A stretch of DNA of 64,000 nt, from positions 620,001 through 684,000 of the forward strand of contig NZ_LDJX01000001.1 of NCBI RefSeq assembly GCF_001306415.1, written 5' to 3'. Under the pieces are notes generated by a model. The model searched no databases. It was not told the origin of the DNA and was given only the letters and a program-made list of their open reading frames with translations. Origin of the DNA: Croceitalea dokdonensis DOKDO 023. Its GTDB lineage: Bacteria > Bacteroidota > Bacteroidia > Flavobacteriales > Flavobacteriaceae. The position numbers and the translations under genes are program-made. Positions 46,737 to 55,285 of the stretch are shown here, piece by piece. Position 1 is the stretch's first letter. The number at the start of each line of letters is the position of its first letter.

Positions 46737-48629
46737 TTAGTAAAGTACCCGGAAACGAATGGTACCCTTTATCGCTTTTAACTCCCTGAATACATCATCG
46801 TTATAATCCTTGTCCAAATCCGTAATAACATAACCCACCTCACTATCCGTAGAAAGATATTGTCCAGAAATATTCAATTCGTACTTGGCAAGCACCTCAT
46901 TTATTTTTGCCATGATGCCTGGTACATTGTCATGTATATGTAAAAATCTGTGGGCATTTTGCTGTTTGGGCAGTCTTATATTGGGAAAATTTACGGCATC
47001 CACGGTATTGCCGGAATTAATGTAATCCATGATTTTATTGGGTACAAAATCTGCAATATCCCGCTGGGCCTCCTCCGTACTCCCCCCTATATGCGGGGTT
47101 AGGATAACGTTTTCCAAGCCTTGTAGCTCCGTTTTAAATGCTCCATTGCTTCTAGGTTCCTCGGGATACACATCTACGGCTGCACCACTTAACTTTTTAC
47201 TTTGCAATGCCGCTACCAATGCTTTTATGTCTACCACAAATCCACGGGAAAGATTTACAAAAACTGCACCATCCCTCATTTGGGAAAACTGTTGTTCCCC
47301 AATAAAATTTTTATTTGCCTTATTATCGTCAATATGCAAGGTAACCACATCCGATATTGCCAGTAGTTCTTCCAAGGTCTTACATTTTGTGGCATTGCCC
47401 AGGGCCAAACGATCGGCGATATCATAATAATAGACCCTCATCCCCATGGCTTCTGCCAATACAGAAAGTTGTTTTCCAATATTGCCATAGCCAATGATAC
47501 CAAGGTTTTTTCCCCTAACCTCTTGTGAGTTTAAGGCTGTTTTAAACCATTTTCCTTGATGAATCTCCGTACTTCGGGCAAAAATGCTTCTTTTAAGCAT
47601 TATAATCTGCCCAATGGCAAGCTCTACTACAGACCGTGTGTTGCTGTAAGGCGCATTAAAAACGACCACCCCATTTTTCTTTGCCGTCTCCAAATCTATC
47701 TGCGTGGTTCCTATACAAAAAGCCCCAACGACCAAAAGCCTATCCGCGGCCTCCAACACCTTTTTGGTGACCTGTGTTTTGGAACGGATTCCCAGTACGT
47801 GCACCCCTTTGATGCGTTCCATCAATTCCTCCTCCGGAAGGGCATGCTTTAAAAGCTCCACCGAAAATCCTTCTTCAGAAAGGTGTTCAAAAGCATCCGG
47901 ATGCACATTTTCCAGCAACAATATTTTAATTCTATTTTTTGGGTACGATATTTTCCTGGGCAAATTGTTCACGTATAAAAATTCATTAAGGTTGGGCGTA
48001 ATATAATCGGCATTGTCCGCGGCTTTGGTCCTGTGCACATTCTCCGTGTAGGCAAAAAACTTATCTGCAATGCCCGCTTCCCGCATCACATAATCACTGT
48101 ATCCATCTCCTATGACTTGCACCTCCCCCTCCAAATCCAAGTTCTTTAAACAATCTATCTTACCATTATGCTTGGAGAGTACGTTGGTCTCGTCAAACCC
48201 AATAATATTTCCTGCGGCATCAAATTTAAACGTATTGGCAAAAACCCGTTCCGAAGGAATATCATATTCTGCCACAATGGGGTCTATAAACTCCTTAAAA
48301 CCACAAGAAATGACATAAATATCCTCTGCGTTGTTCCTAAAAAACTCTTTGTTTTCCTCTATAGATTTGGAAATCTTTTGTTTTAGTTGCTGTACCAAGG
48401 GTACCAAATCCCCTTTGGTTGCGCGCAAAAGTTGTATTCTTCGTTCCAAGGACTCCGTAAAAGAAATATCACCGTCTATACCTAAATTTGTAATGTGTTG
48501 GATTTCTTCCAAAACCTTGGCTTTGGAACTGCCATCCTTTAAAGTGATTTCCGCAAGGACATCAAGGGCCTCTACCCTTGTTAGGGTGCTATCAAAATCA
48601 AAAATGTATTTTCTGTTTGTTTCAACCAT
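46737..48629 (-). CDS. serA: SerB-SerA fusion: HAD phosphatase plus D-3-phosphoglycerate dehydrogenase
   Basis: A 630-aa fusion. Residues 1-230 are a phosphoserine-phosphatase-like HAD domain with DFDSTLT (Asp11, Asp13), ISCGFKEFI (117-125) and IGDGYSD (183-189). Residues 240-550 are 3-phosphoglycerate dehydrogenase with the NAD motif GIIGYGNIGKQL (387-398), Arg482 and His533 (PHIGGST). The C-terminal ACT domain (about 557-630) should sense serine. So the first and last steps of serine synthesis lie on one chain; the aminotransferase SerC is not here. Phosphatase activity is inferred from intact motifs. Confidence 0.92.
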   Translation of the reverse strand: MVETNRKYIFDFDSTLTRVEALDVLAEITLKDGSSKAKVLEEIQHITNLGIDGDISFTESLERRIQLLRATKGDLVPLVQQLKQKISKSIEENKEFFRNNAEDIYVISCGFKEFIDPIVAEYDIPSERVFANTFKFDAAGNIIGFDETNVLSKHNGKIDCLKNLDLEGEVQVIGDGYSDYVMREAGIADKFFAYTENVHRTKAADNADYITPNLNEFLYVNNLPRKISYPKNRIKILLLENVHPDAFEHLSEEGFSVELLKHALPEEELMERIKGVHVLGIRSKTQVTKKVLEAADRLLVVGAFCIGTTQIDLETAKKNGVVVFNAPYSNTRSVVELAIGQIIMLKRSIFARSTEIHQGKWFKTALNSQEVRGKNLGIIGYGNIGKQLSVLAEAMGMRVYYYDIADRLALGNATKCKTLEELLAISDVVTLHIDDNKANKNFIGEQQFSQMRDGAVFVNLSRGFVVDIKALVAALQSKKLSGAAVDVYPEEPRSNGAFKTELQGLENVILTPHIGGSTEEAQRDIADFVPNKIMDYINSGNTVDAVNFPNIRLPKQQNAHRFLHIHDNVPGIMAKINEVLAKYELNISGQYLSTDSEVGYVITDLDKDYNDDVFRELKAIKGTIRFRVLY

Positions 48630-48776
48630 GCAATAAAATAATTGCTAAAAGTACAGATTAATATACATGGAGCAGGTGTGACCAAAAAAAAAGTGATTTT
48701 TCCATTGCCACCGCAATTTCATCCATAATTTTTTACCAAATTGCCAGATATTTTTGGAATATGCCAACCCAAAACC

Positions 48777-49229
48777 CTAAAACCACCTTCTAACCGCTTT
48801 ACAGTAAAGGGTATAGTCCTTTCCAAACAAGGCAGTCAATACTTTTTCCTCTGGTTTTATTTGGTATTCATTCATGTAATAAACAAATAGTGCCGCAATT
48901 ATTGTATTAAAGGCGTTGCCCAGATATAGCCCAAAACCAATTAAAATAAACAACATGGCCAGATACATGGGATTTCTAGTATAGCTGTAAACTCCAGAAA
49001 TCACCAGTTGTGACGTCTTTTGTGGATTACGCGGATCAACCGTCGTTTTTTGCCGGTAAAAGGTGAGGACAGAAATACAGATTAGCACAAAGGAAAGGCC
49101 CCACACCGCATACATAAGACCTGTACGTCCAAAAAAATCAAAAGCCCCAAAAGGTAAAAAGCTGGCCAAGATGTACATGGCAAAAGCAAATAGTAATAAG
49201 ACAAATACAGGTGGTATTTTTAAAGCCAT
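48777..49229 (-). CDS. Isoprenylcysteine methyltransferase-like membrane protein
   Basis: A 150-aa membrane protein with four hydrophobic segments and the ICMT/PEMT-type motif: GVYSYTRNPMYLAMLFILIG (in part), then EEKVLTALFGKDYTLYCKAVRRWF. Such bacterial proteins methylate unknown small acceptors or lipids with SAM. It has a -7 element TAGCTTTG exactly four bases before its ATG, suggesting a leaderless mRNA. Confidence 0.85.
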   Translation of the reverse strand: MALKIPPVFVLLLFAFAMYILASFLPFGAFDFFGRTGLMYAVWGLSFVLICISVLTFYRQKTTVDPRNPQKTSQLVISGVYSYTRNPMYLAMLFILIGFGLYLGNAFNTIIAALFVYYMNEYQIKPEEKVLTALFGKDYTLYCKAVRRWF

Positions 49230-49233
49230 ACTA

Positions 49234-49241
49234 CAAAGCTA
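49234..49241 (-). promoter_or_regulatory. -7 element four bases before the ICMT-like start
   Basis: Read leftward TAGCTTTG, an exact TAnnTTTG match, ending four bases before ATG 49229. Same spacing as at 33415 and at the upstream ATG of bamD. Confidence 0.45.
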
Positions 49242-49332
49242 TCAAAATATAATGGTCATTTCGTTCATCAAAACCTTAGCTTTTATCCAGAGGGCATTTA
49301 AATTTAATGTAACTTTCAATCCAACGAGAACC

Positions 49333-49995
49333 TTATAAACCATACTTCTCAAGAATTGGTTGCATAGCTTTAGCCCACAGTGGGTATGCTTCGCTCGTTA
49401 AATGGGTATTGCCATCTTCAACATATTTTTTTTCTATATCACCGTCTTTGCATAAAAATGGTCTCAAGTCTAAAAAATCGTATCCCTTGGTTTTGCAGTA
49501 CAATTCCATTTGAGCATTGATGGAGTCAAATATCCTGTTTCGGTCCAAGGCGCCGTGTTGATAAAGCGTTGTAGTATACACTGGATGTGTGCCTGTACTT
49601 TTAATGGAGTCCATGACTAGTGTCATATTTTTGTACACCCGCTCAGGAGCCACGCCTAAGGTGATATCATTGGTGCCTGCCTTAAAAAAGCAAAGCCTTG
49701 GTTTATATGGCGAAACAAAATGTTTTATAACCCAAGACAACTGCTCTGATGTCCAACCGCGTTTACCACCGTTAAAAATATCATTTCTTTTGAGCAAAGT
49801 ACTCCAATCACCTTTGTAGGTTAAGGAATTTCCCAACATAACAATATTTACCTTTTCTAAGGTATTACCCTTTTCATCTATAATGGCCGTGGTTTCCAAG
49901 ATAGGCTCCTTACCCATTGATGGGTTTTTAACCACAAAAAGTATTAAAAAAAACAAGTTCGCCAATAATGAAATAGCTAAAACTACTTTTCTCAT
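49333..49995 (-). CDS. SGNH/GDSL-type hydrolase
   Basis: A 220-aa protein with an N-terminal signal or anchor helix (residues 4-22) and an SGNH fold: block I MLGNSLTYKG (Ser nucleophile), Gly in NGGKRGWTSEQL, block III FFKAGTNDITLG and block V DGNTHLTSEAYPLWA with the catalytic Asp and His. All four blocks are present. It is probably an extracytoplasmic esterase acting on lipids or polysaccharide acetyl groups. Divergent from rdgB with a 28-base gap. Confidence 0.88.
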   Translation of the reverse strand: MRKVVLAISLLANLFFLILFVVKNPSMGKEPILETTAIIDEKGNTLEKVNIVMLGNSLTYKGDWSTLLKRNDIFNGGKRGWTSEQLSWVIKHFVSPYKPRLCFFKAGTNDITLGVAPERVYKNMTLVMDSIKSTGTHPVYTTTLYQHGALDRNRIFDSINAQMELYCKTKGYDFLDLRPFLCKDGDIEKKYVEDGNTHLTSEAYPLWAKAMQPILEKYGL

Positions 49996-50011
49996 AACGC
50001 CATAAAGGTAC

Positions 50012-50019
50012 TACTTTAG
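50012..50019 (+). promoter_or_regulatory. Near -7 element four bases before rdgB
   Basis: TACTTTAG matches TAnnTTTG at all but the seventh position and ends four bases before ATG 50024. On the other strand TACCTTTA (50010-50003) faces the SGNH gene, so the 28-base gap may hold two overlapping promoters. Confidence 0.35.
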
Positions 50020-50023
50020 TCGA

Positions 50024-50614
50024 ATGAAATTAGTCTTTGCCACCCACAATCAAAACAAATACGAAGAGGTAAAACAATTAATGCCTGCGCACATAGAATT
50101 ATTTTCCCTGGAAATGATAGGATGTTTTGATGACATTGAGGAAACTGGTGCCACCTTGGAGGAAAATGCCAGAATCAAAGCAGATTTTGTAACCAAAAAC
50201 TACAATTTACCTAGCTTTTCCGATGATACCGGGCTACTGGTCAATGCCTTAAATGGTGCGCCGGGCGTGTACACCGCAAGATTTGGAGGTGAAGAAAAGA
50301 ATGCCGAAAAAAACATGAACAAGTTGCTAACGGAATTAGAAGGAAAACAGGATAGAAATGCCCATTTTAAAACTGCCATTGCCTTAAATATTTATGGTTC
50401 TTGCCATATGTTTACCGGTACTGTTAATGGAAAAATCATCACAAAAAAAAGGGGAGACCAAGGTTTTGGCTATGATCCTATTTTTGTGCCAGACGGCTTT
50501 GACGAGACCTTTGCACAATTACCGCTATCCATAAAAAATAAGATTGGCCACAGAGGGCGGGCAATACAGAAACTGATTAGTTTCCTGAATGAAACAAATC
50601 CCTCTAAATCTTAA
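50024..50614 (+). CDS. rdgB: Non-canonical purine NTP pyrophosphatase (RdgB/HAM1)
   Basis: Removes ITP, XTP and dITP from the nucleotide pool. The 196-aa protein has the HAM1 hallmarks MKLVFATHNQNKYEEV, LPSFSDDTGL, GAPGVYTARFGG and GDQGFGYDPIFVPDG with SIKNKIGHRGRAI. The start ATG lies four bases after a near -7 box. Confidence 0.95.
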   Translation: MKLVFATHNQNKYEEVKQLMPAHIELFSLEMIGCFDDIEETGATLEENARIKADFVTKNYNLPSFSDDTGLLVNALNGAPGVYTARFGGEEKNAEKNMNKLLTELEGKQDRNAHFKTAIALNIYGSCHMFTGTVNGKIITKKRGDQGFGYDPIFVPDGFDETFAQLPLSIKNKIGHRGRAIQKLISFLNETNPSKS

Positions 50615-50697
50615 CCGTTATTAACCTAAACCTTGATGGGACAGTTGTGTTTTAAGCGCATAAACCTTAAGATAGGTGAGGTCAATAAAATTAGCAG

Positions 50698-50705
50698 TAT
50701 CTTTG
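50698..50705 (+). promoter_or_regulatory. -7 element for the DEAD-box helicase gene
   Basis: TATCTTTG is an exact TAnnTTTG match, 106 bases before the chosen ATG 50812. That leaves a leader of about 100 bases. No TTG is seen at the right distance. Confidence 0.5.
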
Positions 50706-50811
50706 CCGCTTTATTAACGCCGCCGGTATGGCAGGTGTTGCTCTGGGCAGTAGGTTAATAAGTAACAATTCGCACTATGCAACACACATATTTGCGAATA
50801 CTTATACATAC

Positions 50812-52581
50812 ATGTCAAAATTTGAAAGTCTAGGGCTTAACGAGTCCTTATTAGCTGCAATCAATGATTTAGGATTTGAAAATCCTTCTGAAGTTCAAGA
50901 AAAAGCAATTCCCATTTTATTGGAAGGAGAAACGGATTTGGTGGCACTGGCCCAGACCGGTACCGGAAAAACAGCCGCTTTTGGTTTCCCCCTGATCCAA
51001 AAAATTGAGCTCAACAGCAGAACTACCCAAGGCTTAATCCTTAGCCCTACCCGTGAGCTTTGTTTACAGATCACCAATGAAATGAAGCTTTATTCCAAAT
51101 ATGAAAAAGGAATGAACATTGTGGCCATTTATGGTGGGGCAAGCATCACGGACCAGGCCCGGCAGATTAAAAAAGGGGCACAGATTGTGGTGGCAACCCC
51201 AGGCCGTATGAAAGATATGATCAACAGGGGCATTGTTGATATTTCAAAAATAGATTACTGTATTCTGGACGAGGCCGACGAAATGTTGAACATGGGGTTC
51301 TTTGAGGACATCAAGGATATCCTATCCAATACGCCCAAGGAAAAATCCACTTGGTTATTTTCCGCCACCATGCCCAAAGAGGTTTCTACCATTGCCAAAA
51401 AATTTATGCACAGCCCACAGGAAATTACGGTAGGTGCCAAGAATGCCGGTGCAAGTACGGTACAACATGAATATTACGTTGTTGGAGGCAGGGATAGGTA
51501 CCCAGCCCTTAAAAGGTTGGCGGATGCAAATCCAGGTATCTTTTCTGTTATTTTCTGCAGGACCAAAAGAGATACACAACGTGTGGCAGAAAAACTTATT
51601 GAAGATGGTTACAATGCAGGGGCGCTACATGGCGATTTAAGTCAAAACCAGCGTGATTTGGTGATGAACTCCTTTAGAAAAAAGCAAATTCAAATGCTTG
51701 TTGCGACAGATGTTGCCGCTAGGGGTATTGATGTGGATGATATAACCCATGTCATCAATTACCAATTACCCGATGAAATTGAAACCTATACCCACCGTAG
51801 TGGTAGAACCGGAAGGGCAGGAAAATCTGGTATTTCCATGGTTATTGTCACCAAAAGCGAATTGCGTAAGATCAGTGCCATAGAACGGAAGATCAAACAA
51901 GACTTTATAGAAGTTAAAATTCCAACGGGAATCCAAATATGTGAGATTCAGTTGTATCATTTAGTGAACAAGATAAAGGACACTAAAATAAATGAGGAAA
52001 TAGATGTGTATCTGCCAGCCATCAATAAGATACTGGAAGGCATAGATCGGGAAGAGCTTATAAAAAAAATGGTCTCTGTGGAGTTTACCAGGTTTTTTAC
52101 CTATTACAACCGCAGTAAGGACCTTAATACTGGTTCCGGTGATAGGGAACGCAACCGTGGTGGCGATGCAGGCCAAATGCCCAAAGACGGGTCGGTACGC
52201 TATTTTATCAACGTCGGGGAGCGAGATGGCTATGATTGGATGTCCTTAAAAGATTTTCTTAGGGACAAACTGGGCGTGGATAAAGACGATATTTACAAAG
52301 TAGATACCAAGGATACCTTTTCTTTTTTCAATACCGATGCACAATTTACCCCATTAATCCTGGAAACATTCTCTGAGTTTAAGGTAGACGGAAGGTTTGT
52401 AAATGTGGAAGTGTCCAAAAACCCGGGATCAAGCCGTGGCGGTGGTCATCGTGGCGGTGGCGGAAAGCGCAAGGACAGGGACCGTAATCGTGGTGGCCGC
52501 AGAGACCGTAATTCCTCCTTTAAAGGCGGTAAGGGCGGTTCCAAAAAATCCAAGGGAAAAAGAAACAGCGGTTTCTATTAG
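50812..52581 (+). CDS. DEAD-box RNA helicase with DbpA-type RNA-binding domain and Gly/Arg-rich tail
   Basis: A 589-aa helicase. Q motif (FENPSEVQEKAIP), motif I AQTGTGKT, motif II DEAD, motif III SAT, motif VI HRSGRTGRAG, then a DbpA-like RNA-binding domain (about 463-540, VRYFINVGERDGYDW) and a tail rich in Gly, Arg and Lys. It probably remodels rRNA or helps at low temperature. ATG 50812 (MSKFESLGL) matches the family start; the frame upstream from ATG 50728 lies in the predicted leader. The long leader may fold as a regulatory element. Confidence 0.93.
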   Translation: MSKFESLGLNESLLAAINDLGFENPSEVQEKAIPILLEGETDLVALAQTGTGKTAAFGFPLIQKIELNSRTTQGLILSPTRELCLQITNEMKLYSKYEKGMNIVAIYGGASITDQARQIKKGAQIVVATPGRMKDMINRGIVDISKIDYCILDEADEMLNMGFFEDIKDILSNTPKEKSTWLFSATMPKEVSTIAKKFMHSPQEITVGAKNAGASTVQHEYYVVGGRDRYPALKRLADANPGIFSVIFCRTKRDTQRVAEKLIEDGYNAGALHGDLSQNQRDLVMNSFRKKQIQMLVATDVAARGIDVDDITHVINYQLPDEIETYTHRSGRTGRAGKSGISMVIVTKSELRKISAIERKIKQDFIEVKIPTGIQICEIQLYHLVNKIKDTKINEEIDVYLPAINKILEGIDREELIKKMVSVEFTRFFTYYNRSKDLNTGSGDRERNRGGDAGQMPKDGSVRYFINVGERDGYDWMSLKDFLRDKLGVDKDDIYKVDTKDTFSFFNTDAQFTPLILETFSEFKVDGRFVNVEVSKNPGSSRGGGHRGGGGKRKDRDRNRGGRRDRNSSFKGGKGGSKKSKGKRNSGFY

Positions 52582-52593
52582 TTAATAGCATCC

Positions 52594-52601
52594 TAAATTT
52601 G
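52594..52601 (+). promoter_or_regulatory. -7 element for the 52647 gene
   Basis: TAAATTTG is an exact TAnnTTTG match, 45 bases before ATG 52647 and just after the helicase stop. Confidence 0.4.
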
Positions 52602-52646
52602 GTTTTTGTTACGGTTATTTTGTTTCTTTTATGTTAATTGCCAATT

Positions 52647-53432
52647 ATGTGGTCATTAAAAAAAATCATGCTGTGTATTGGTTTCACCGGTTGTTTTATG
52701 GCATTTGGCCAGCAAACGGATGTCATACCCATGGAAGATGAAATTAGGGCCACTGTAATCAATGCCCAAACCAACTTTCCGTTGGAGAGCGTACACGTTA
52801 TTAATTTAAACAAGGTAAAAGGAACCGTAACGGACCCGGATGGGAAATTTACCATTATGGCATCGGTCAACGATACACTTTACCTCACCTATCTAGGTTT
52901 TAAACCCCAAAAAGTACGGGTCACCAATGATATGTTCAAATTTGAGGATACCAAGATTTCCCTTACGGAACTGGCCTATGCCCTTGAAGAGGTTACCATA
53001 CGGCCTTATGCCCTAACTGGGTATTTGGACATTGATGTTAAAAACCTACCTGTAAACACCTCTTATCAATACAGTATTTCTGGGCTCAATAAAAGTTATG
53101 AAGCTGGGAGGAGTGGCTCTAGTGCGGTCAGTAAAGTTTTGGGTTCGATCATGAACCCTGCGGACTTATTGCGCAATCTTTTTGGTAAAAAGCCGCAGCA
53201 AATGAAAAAATTGAGACAGATGAAACAAGATAAGGATATTAGGGACCTCTTGGCCTCCAAATTTGACAGAGAGACCCTGACCCAGCTTTTGCAATTAGAA
53301 AAAATGGATATTGATGATATTTTAAATAATTGCAGCTATTCCAAATCCTTTATACAAACCGCCAACGACCTGCAAATCCTAGATGCCATTAGCAGTTGTT
53401 ATGAGGAATACAAAGTCCTCAATAGAAGGTAG
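52647..53432 (+). CDS. Secreted protein with carboxypeptidase-like regulatory domain
   Basis: A 261-aa protein with a signal peptide (MWSLKKIMLCIGFTGCFMAFG, cut near residue 21) and a carboxypeptidase-D-regulatory-like beta-sandwich (about 34-110: VINAQTNFPLESVHVINLNK in part, GTVTDPDGKFTI, YLTYLGFKPQKVRV). This domain normally opens TonB receptors, but here no plug or barrel follows; the remaining 130 residues are charged and helical. Probably periplasmic or outer-membrane associated. ATG 52647 is chosen over TTG 52638. Function unknown. Confidence 0.82.
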   Translation: MWSLKKIMLCIGFTGCFMAFGQQTDVIPMEDEIRATVINAQTNFPLESVHVINLNKVKGTVTDPDGKFTIMASVNDTLYLTYLGFKPQKVRVTNDMFKFEDTKISLTELAYALEEVTIRPYALTGYLDIDVKNLPVNTSYQYSISGLNKSYEAGRSGSSAVSKVLGSIMNPADLLRNLFGKKPQQMKKLRQMKQDKDIRDLLASKFDRETLTQLLQLEKMDIDDILNNCSYSKSFIQTANDLQILDAISSCYEEYKVLNRR

Positions 53433-53547
53433 TTAAAACTAACCCCCTCTCTCGGGCCTTGGAAAGTACAAGGCAAGGAAACACCGTCCCCCAAATAAAT
53501 TTTATAATTACGGATGCATTTTATAGCTTTAGGCAAAATCCTCAAAC

Positions 53548-55245
53548 ATGAAAAAACCGCTTATCGCCTTGGCAATTATTTGTTTAGTTCTAAGTTGTAA
53601 AGACAAACAAAAAAAACCGATAAGCGAACCCCAATCCCAAACAATAGAAGAAAAACCTGTGGAGAATACCAGTAACAACCCTTTTTTCTGGGAAGCTGCC
53701 AATGTTTATTTTCTCCTCACGGACAGGTTTAATAATGGCAAGCCCGAAAATGACATCACCCTAGGTAGAACGGATTCTACTGCTGTACTTAGGGGTTTTG
53801 AAGGAGGGGATATCCAAGGAATAACGGATAAAATCGAAGCTGGTTATTTTAATGACCTAGGTGTTAATGCCATCTGGTTTACCCCTGTCGTGGAACAGGT
53901 TCACGGCAGTACCAACGAAGGAACCGGCAACACCTATGCCTACCACGGGTATTGGGCAAAAGACTGGACGGCTATAGACCCTAATTTTGGAACCAAACAA
54001 GATTTGGCAAAACTCGTTGAAAGCGCCCATCAAAAAGGCATACGGGTTATCTTGGATGTGGTGTTAAACCACACTGGTCCCGTTACGGATATAGATCCCG
54101 TGTGGCCAGAAGAATGGGTGCGTACCGGTCCTACTTGCGAATTTACTTCCTATGAAAACACCACGGCCTGTACCTTGGTTAAGAATCTTCCAGACATATT
54201 AACGGAATCTGATAAAGCTGTTGAACTACCAGATGCACTTTTGGCAAAATGGAAAGAAGAGGGCAGATTAAGGCAGGAGTTGGAGGAACTTAATCTGTTT
54301 TTTGAACGCACTGGCTACCCAAGGGCACCGCGTTTTTATATTATTAAATGGCTTACGGATTATATCCATGAATTTGGGGTGGACGGGTTTAGGGTAGACA
54401 CCGTAAAGCATGTCAATGAAAATACCTGGACGGAACTCAAAAAGGAAGCGGCGTATGCGTTTACTACCTGGAAAAAGAAACATCCCGAAAAAGTGATGGA
54501 CGACCAGCCTTTTTATATGGTCGGAGAGGTGTATAACTACGGTATTACCGGAGGAAGGGAATTTGACTTTGGGGACAAAAAGGTGGACTATTTTGCCCAC
54601 GGATTTTCAAGTTTAATCAATTTTGATCTTAAAAGGGATGCCGAAAAGGATTATGAAACCGTTTTTAAAAAATATAACACCCTTTTGCATAGTAAGTTGA
54701 AAGGCAAAAGCGTACTCAATTATTTAACCTCCCATGACGATGGCAGTCCTTTTGATAGAGAACGTAAGAAACCCTACATCGCAGCAAACATGTTGTTGTT
54801 GACCCCGGGTGCTTCACAGATATATTACGGGGATGAAACCTTAAGGCCACTCACCGTGGAAGGCGCGGAGGGAGACGCCCACCTGCGGTCATTTATGAAT
54901 TGGGAAGATTTAGACAGCATACCATCTGTAAAAAAAGTGCATGAGCATTGGCAAAAATTAGGTCAATTTAGGACCAATCACCCAGCCGTGGGGGCCGGCA
55001 GACATAAAAGGCTCTCCAAGACACCCTATGTATTCTCAAGAACCTTTGTAAAGGACGACTTTAAAGATAAGGTAGTAATCGCCCTTGACCTGCCCAAAGG
55101 AAAAAAGTACTTAAAGGTGAAAGGATTCTTTGGGGACGGCACCAGGTTGTTCGATACCTATTCCCAAACTGAGGTGCTAGTTGAAAAAGGAAAGGTAGTT
55201 TTGGAAAATGACTTTGATACCGCGCTGTTGGAACTGGCAGAATAG
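53548..55245 (+). CDS. Alpha-amylase family (GH13) lipoprotein
   Basis: A 565-aa glycoside hydrolase, exported as a lipoprotein (lipobox LVLSC, Cys17). The four GH13 regions are present: DVVLNH (170-175), GFRVDTVKH with nucleophile Asp284, GEVYN with acid/base Glu327 and SHDDG with Asp397. A C-terminal beta domain ends the protein. It should cut alpha-1,4-glucans outside the cytoplasm, but there is no SusC/SusD pair or other starch gene nearby, so it is not in a classical polysaccharide locus. The M61 peptidase gene follows after 40 bases. Confidence 0.93.
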   Translation: MKKPLIALAIICLVLSCKDKQKKPISEPQSQTIEEKPVENTSNNPFFWEAANVYFLLTDRFNNGKPENDITLGRTDSTAVLRGFEGGDIQGITDKIEAGYFNDLGVNAIWFTPVVEQVHGSTNEGTGNTYAYHGYWAKDWTAIDPNFGTKQDLAKLVESAHQKGIRVILDVVLNHTGPVTDIDPVWPEEWVRTGPTCEFTSYENTTACTLVKNLPDILTESDKAVELPDALLAKWKEEGRLRQELEELNLFFERTGYPRAPRFYIIKWLTDYIHEFGVDGFRVDTVKHVNENTWTELKKEAAYAFTTWKKKHPEKVMDDQPFYMVGEVYNYGITGGREFDFGDKKVDYFAHGFSSLINFDLKRDAEKDYETVFKKYNTLLHSKLKGKSVLNYLTSHDDGSPFDRERKKPYIAANMLLLTPGASQIYYGDETLRPLTVEGAEGDAHLRSFMNWEDLDSIPSVKKVHEHWQKLGQFRTNHPAVGAGRHKRLSKTPYVFSRTFVKDDFKDKVVIALDLPKGKKYLKVKGFFGDGTRLFDTYSQTEVLVEKGKVVLENDFDTALLELAE

Positions 55246-55285
55246 TCACTCCAACAGATGACCTTAATGCTTACATCAAAAACCC

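Noticed and set aside
50728-50811. Upstream start for the DEAD-box helicase
   Set aside because: The extra 28 residues have no family match, and ATG 50812 gives the standard MSKFESLGL start.
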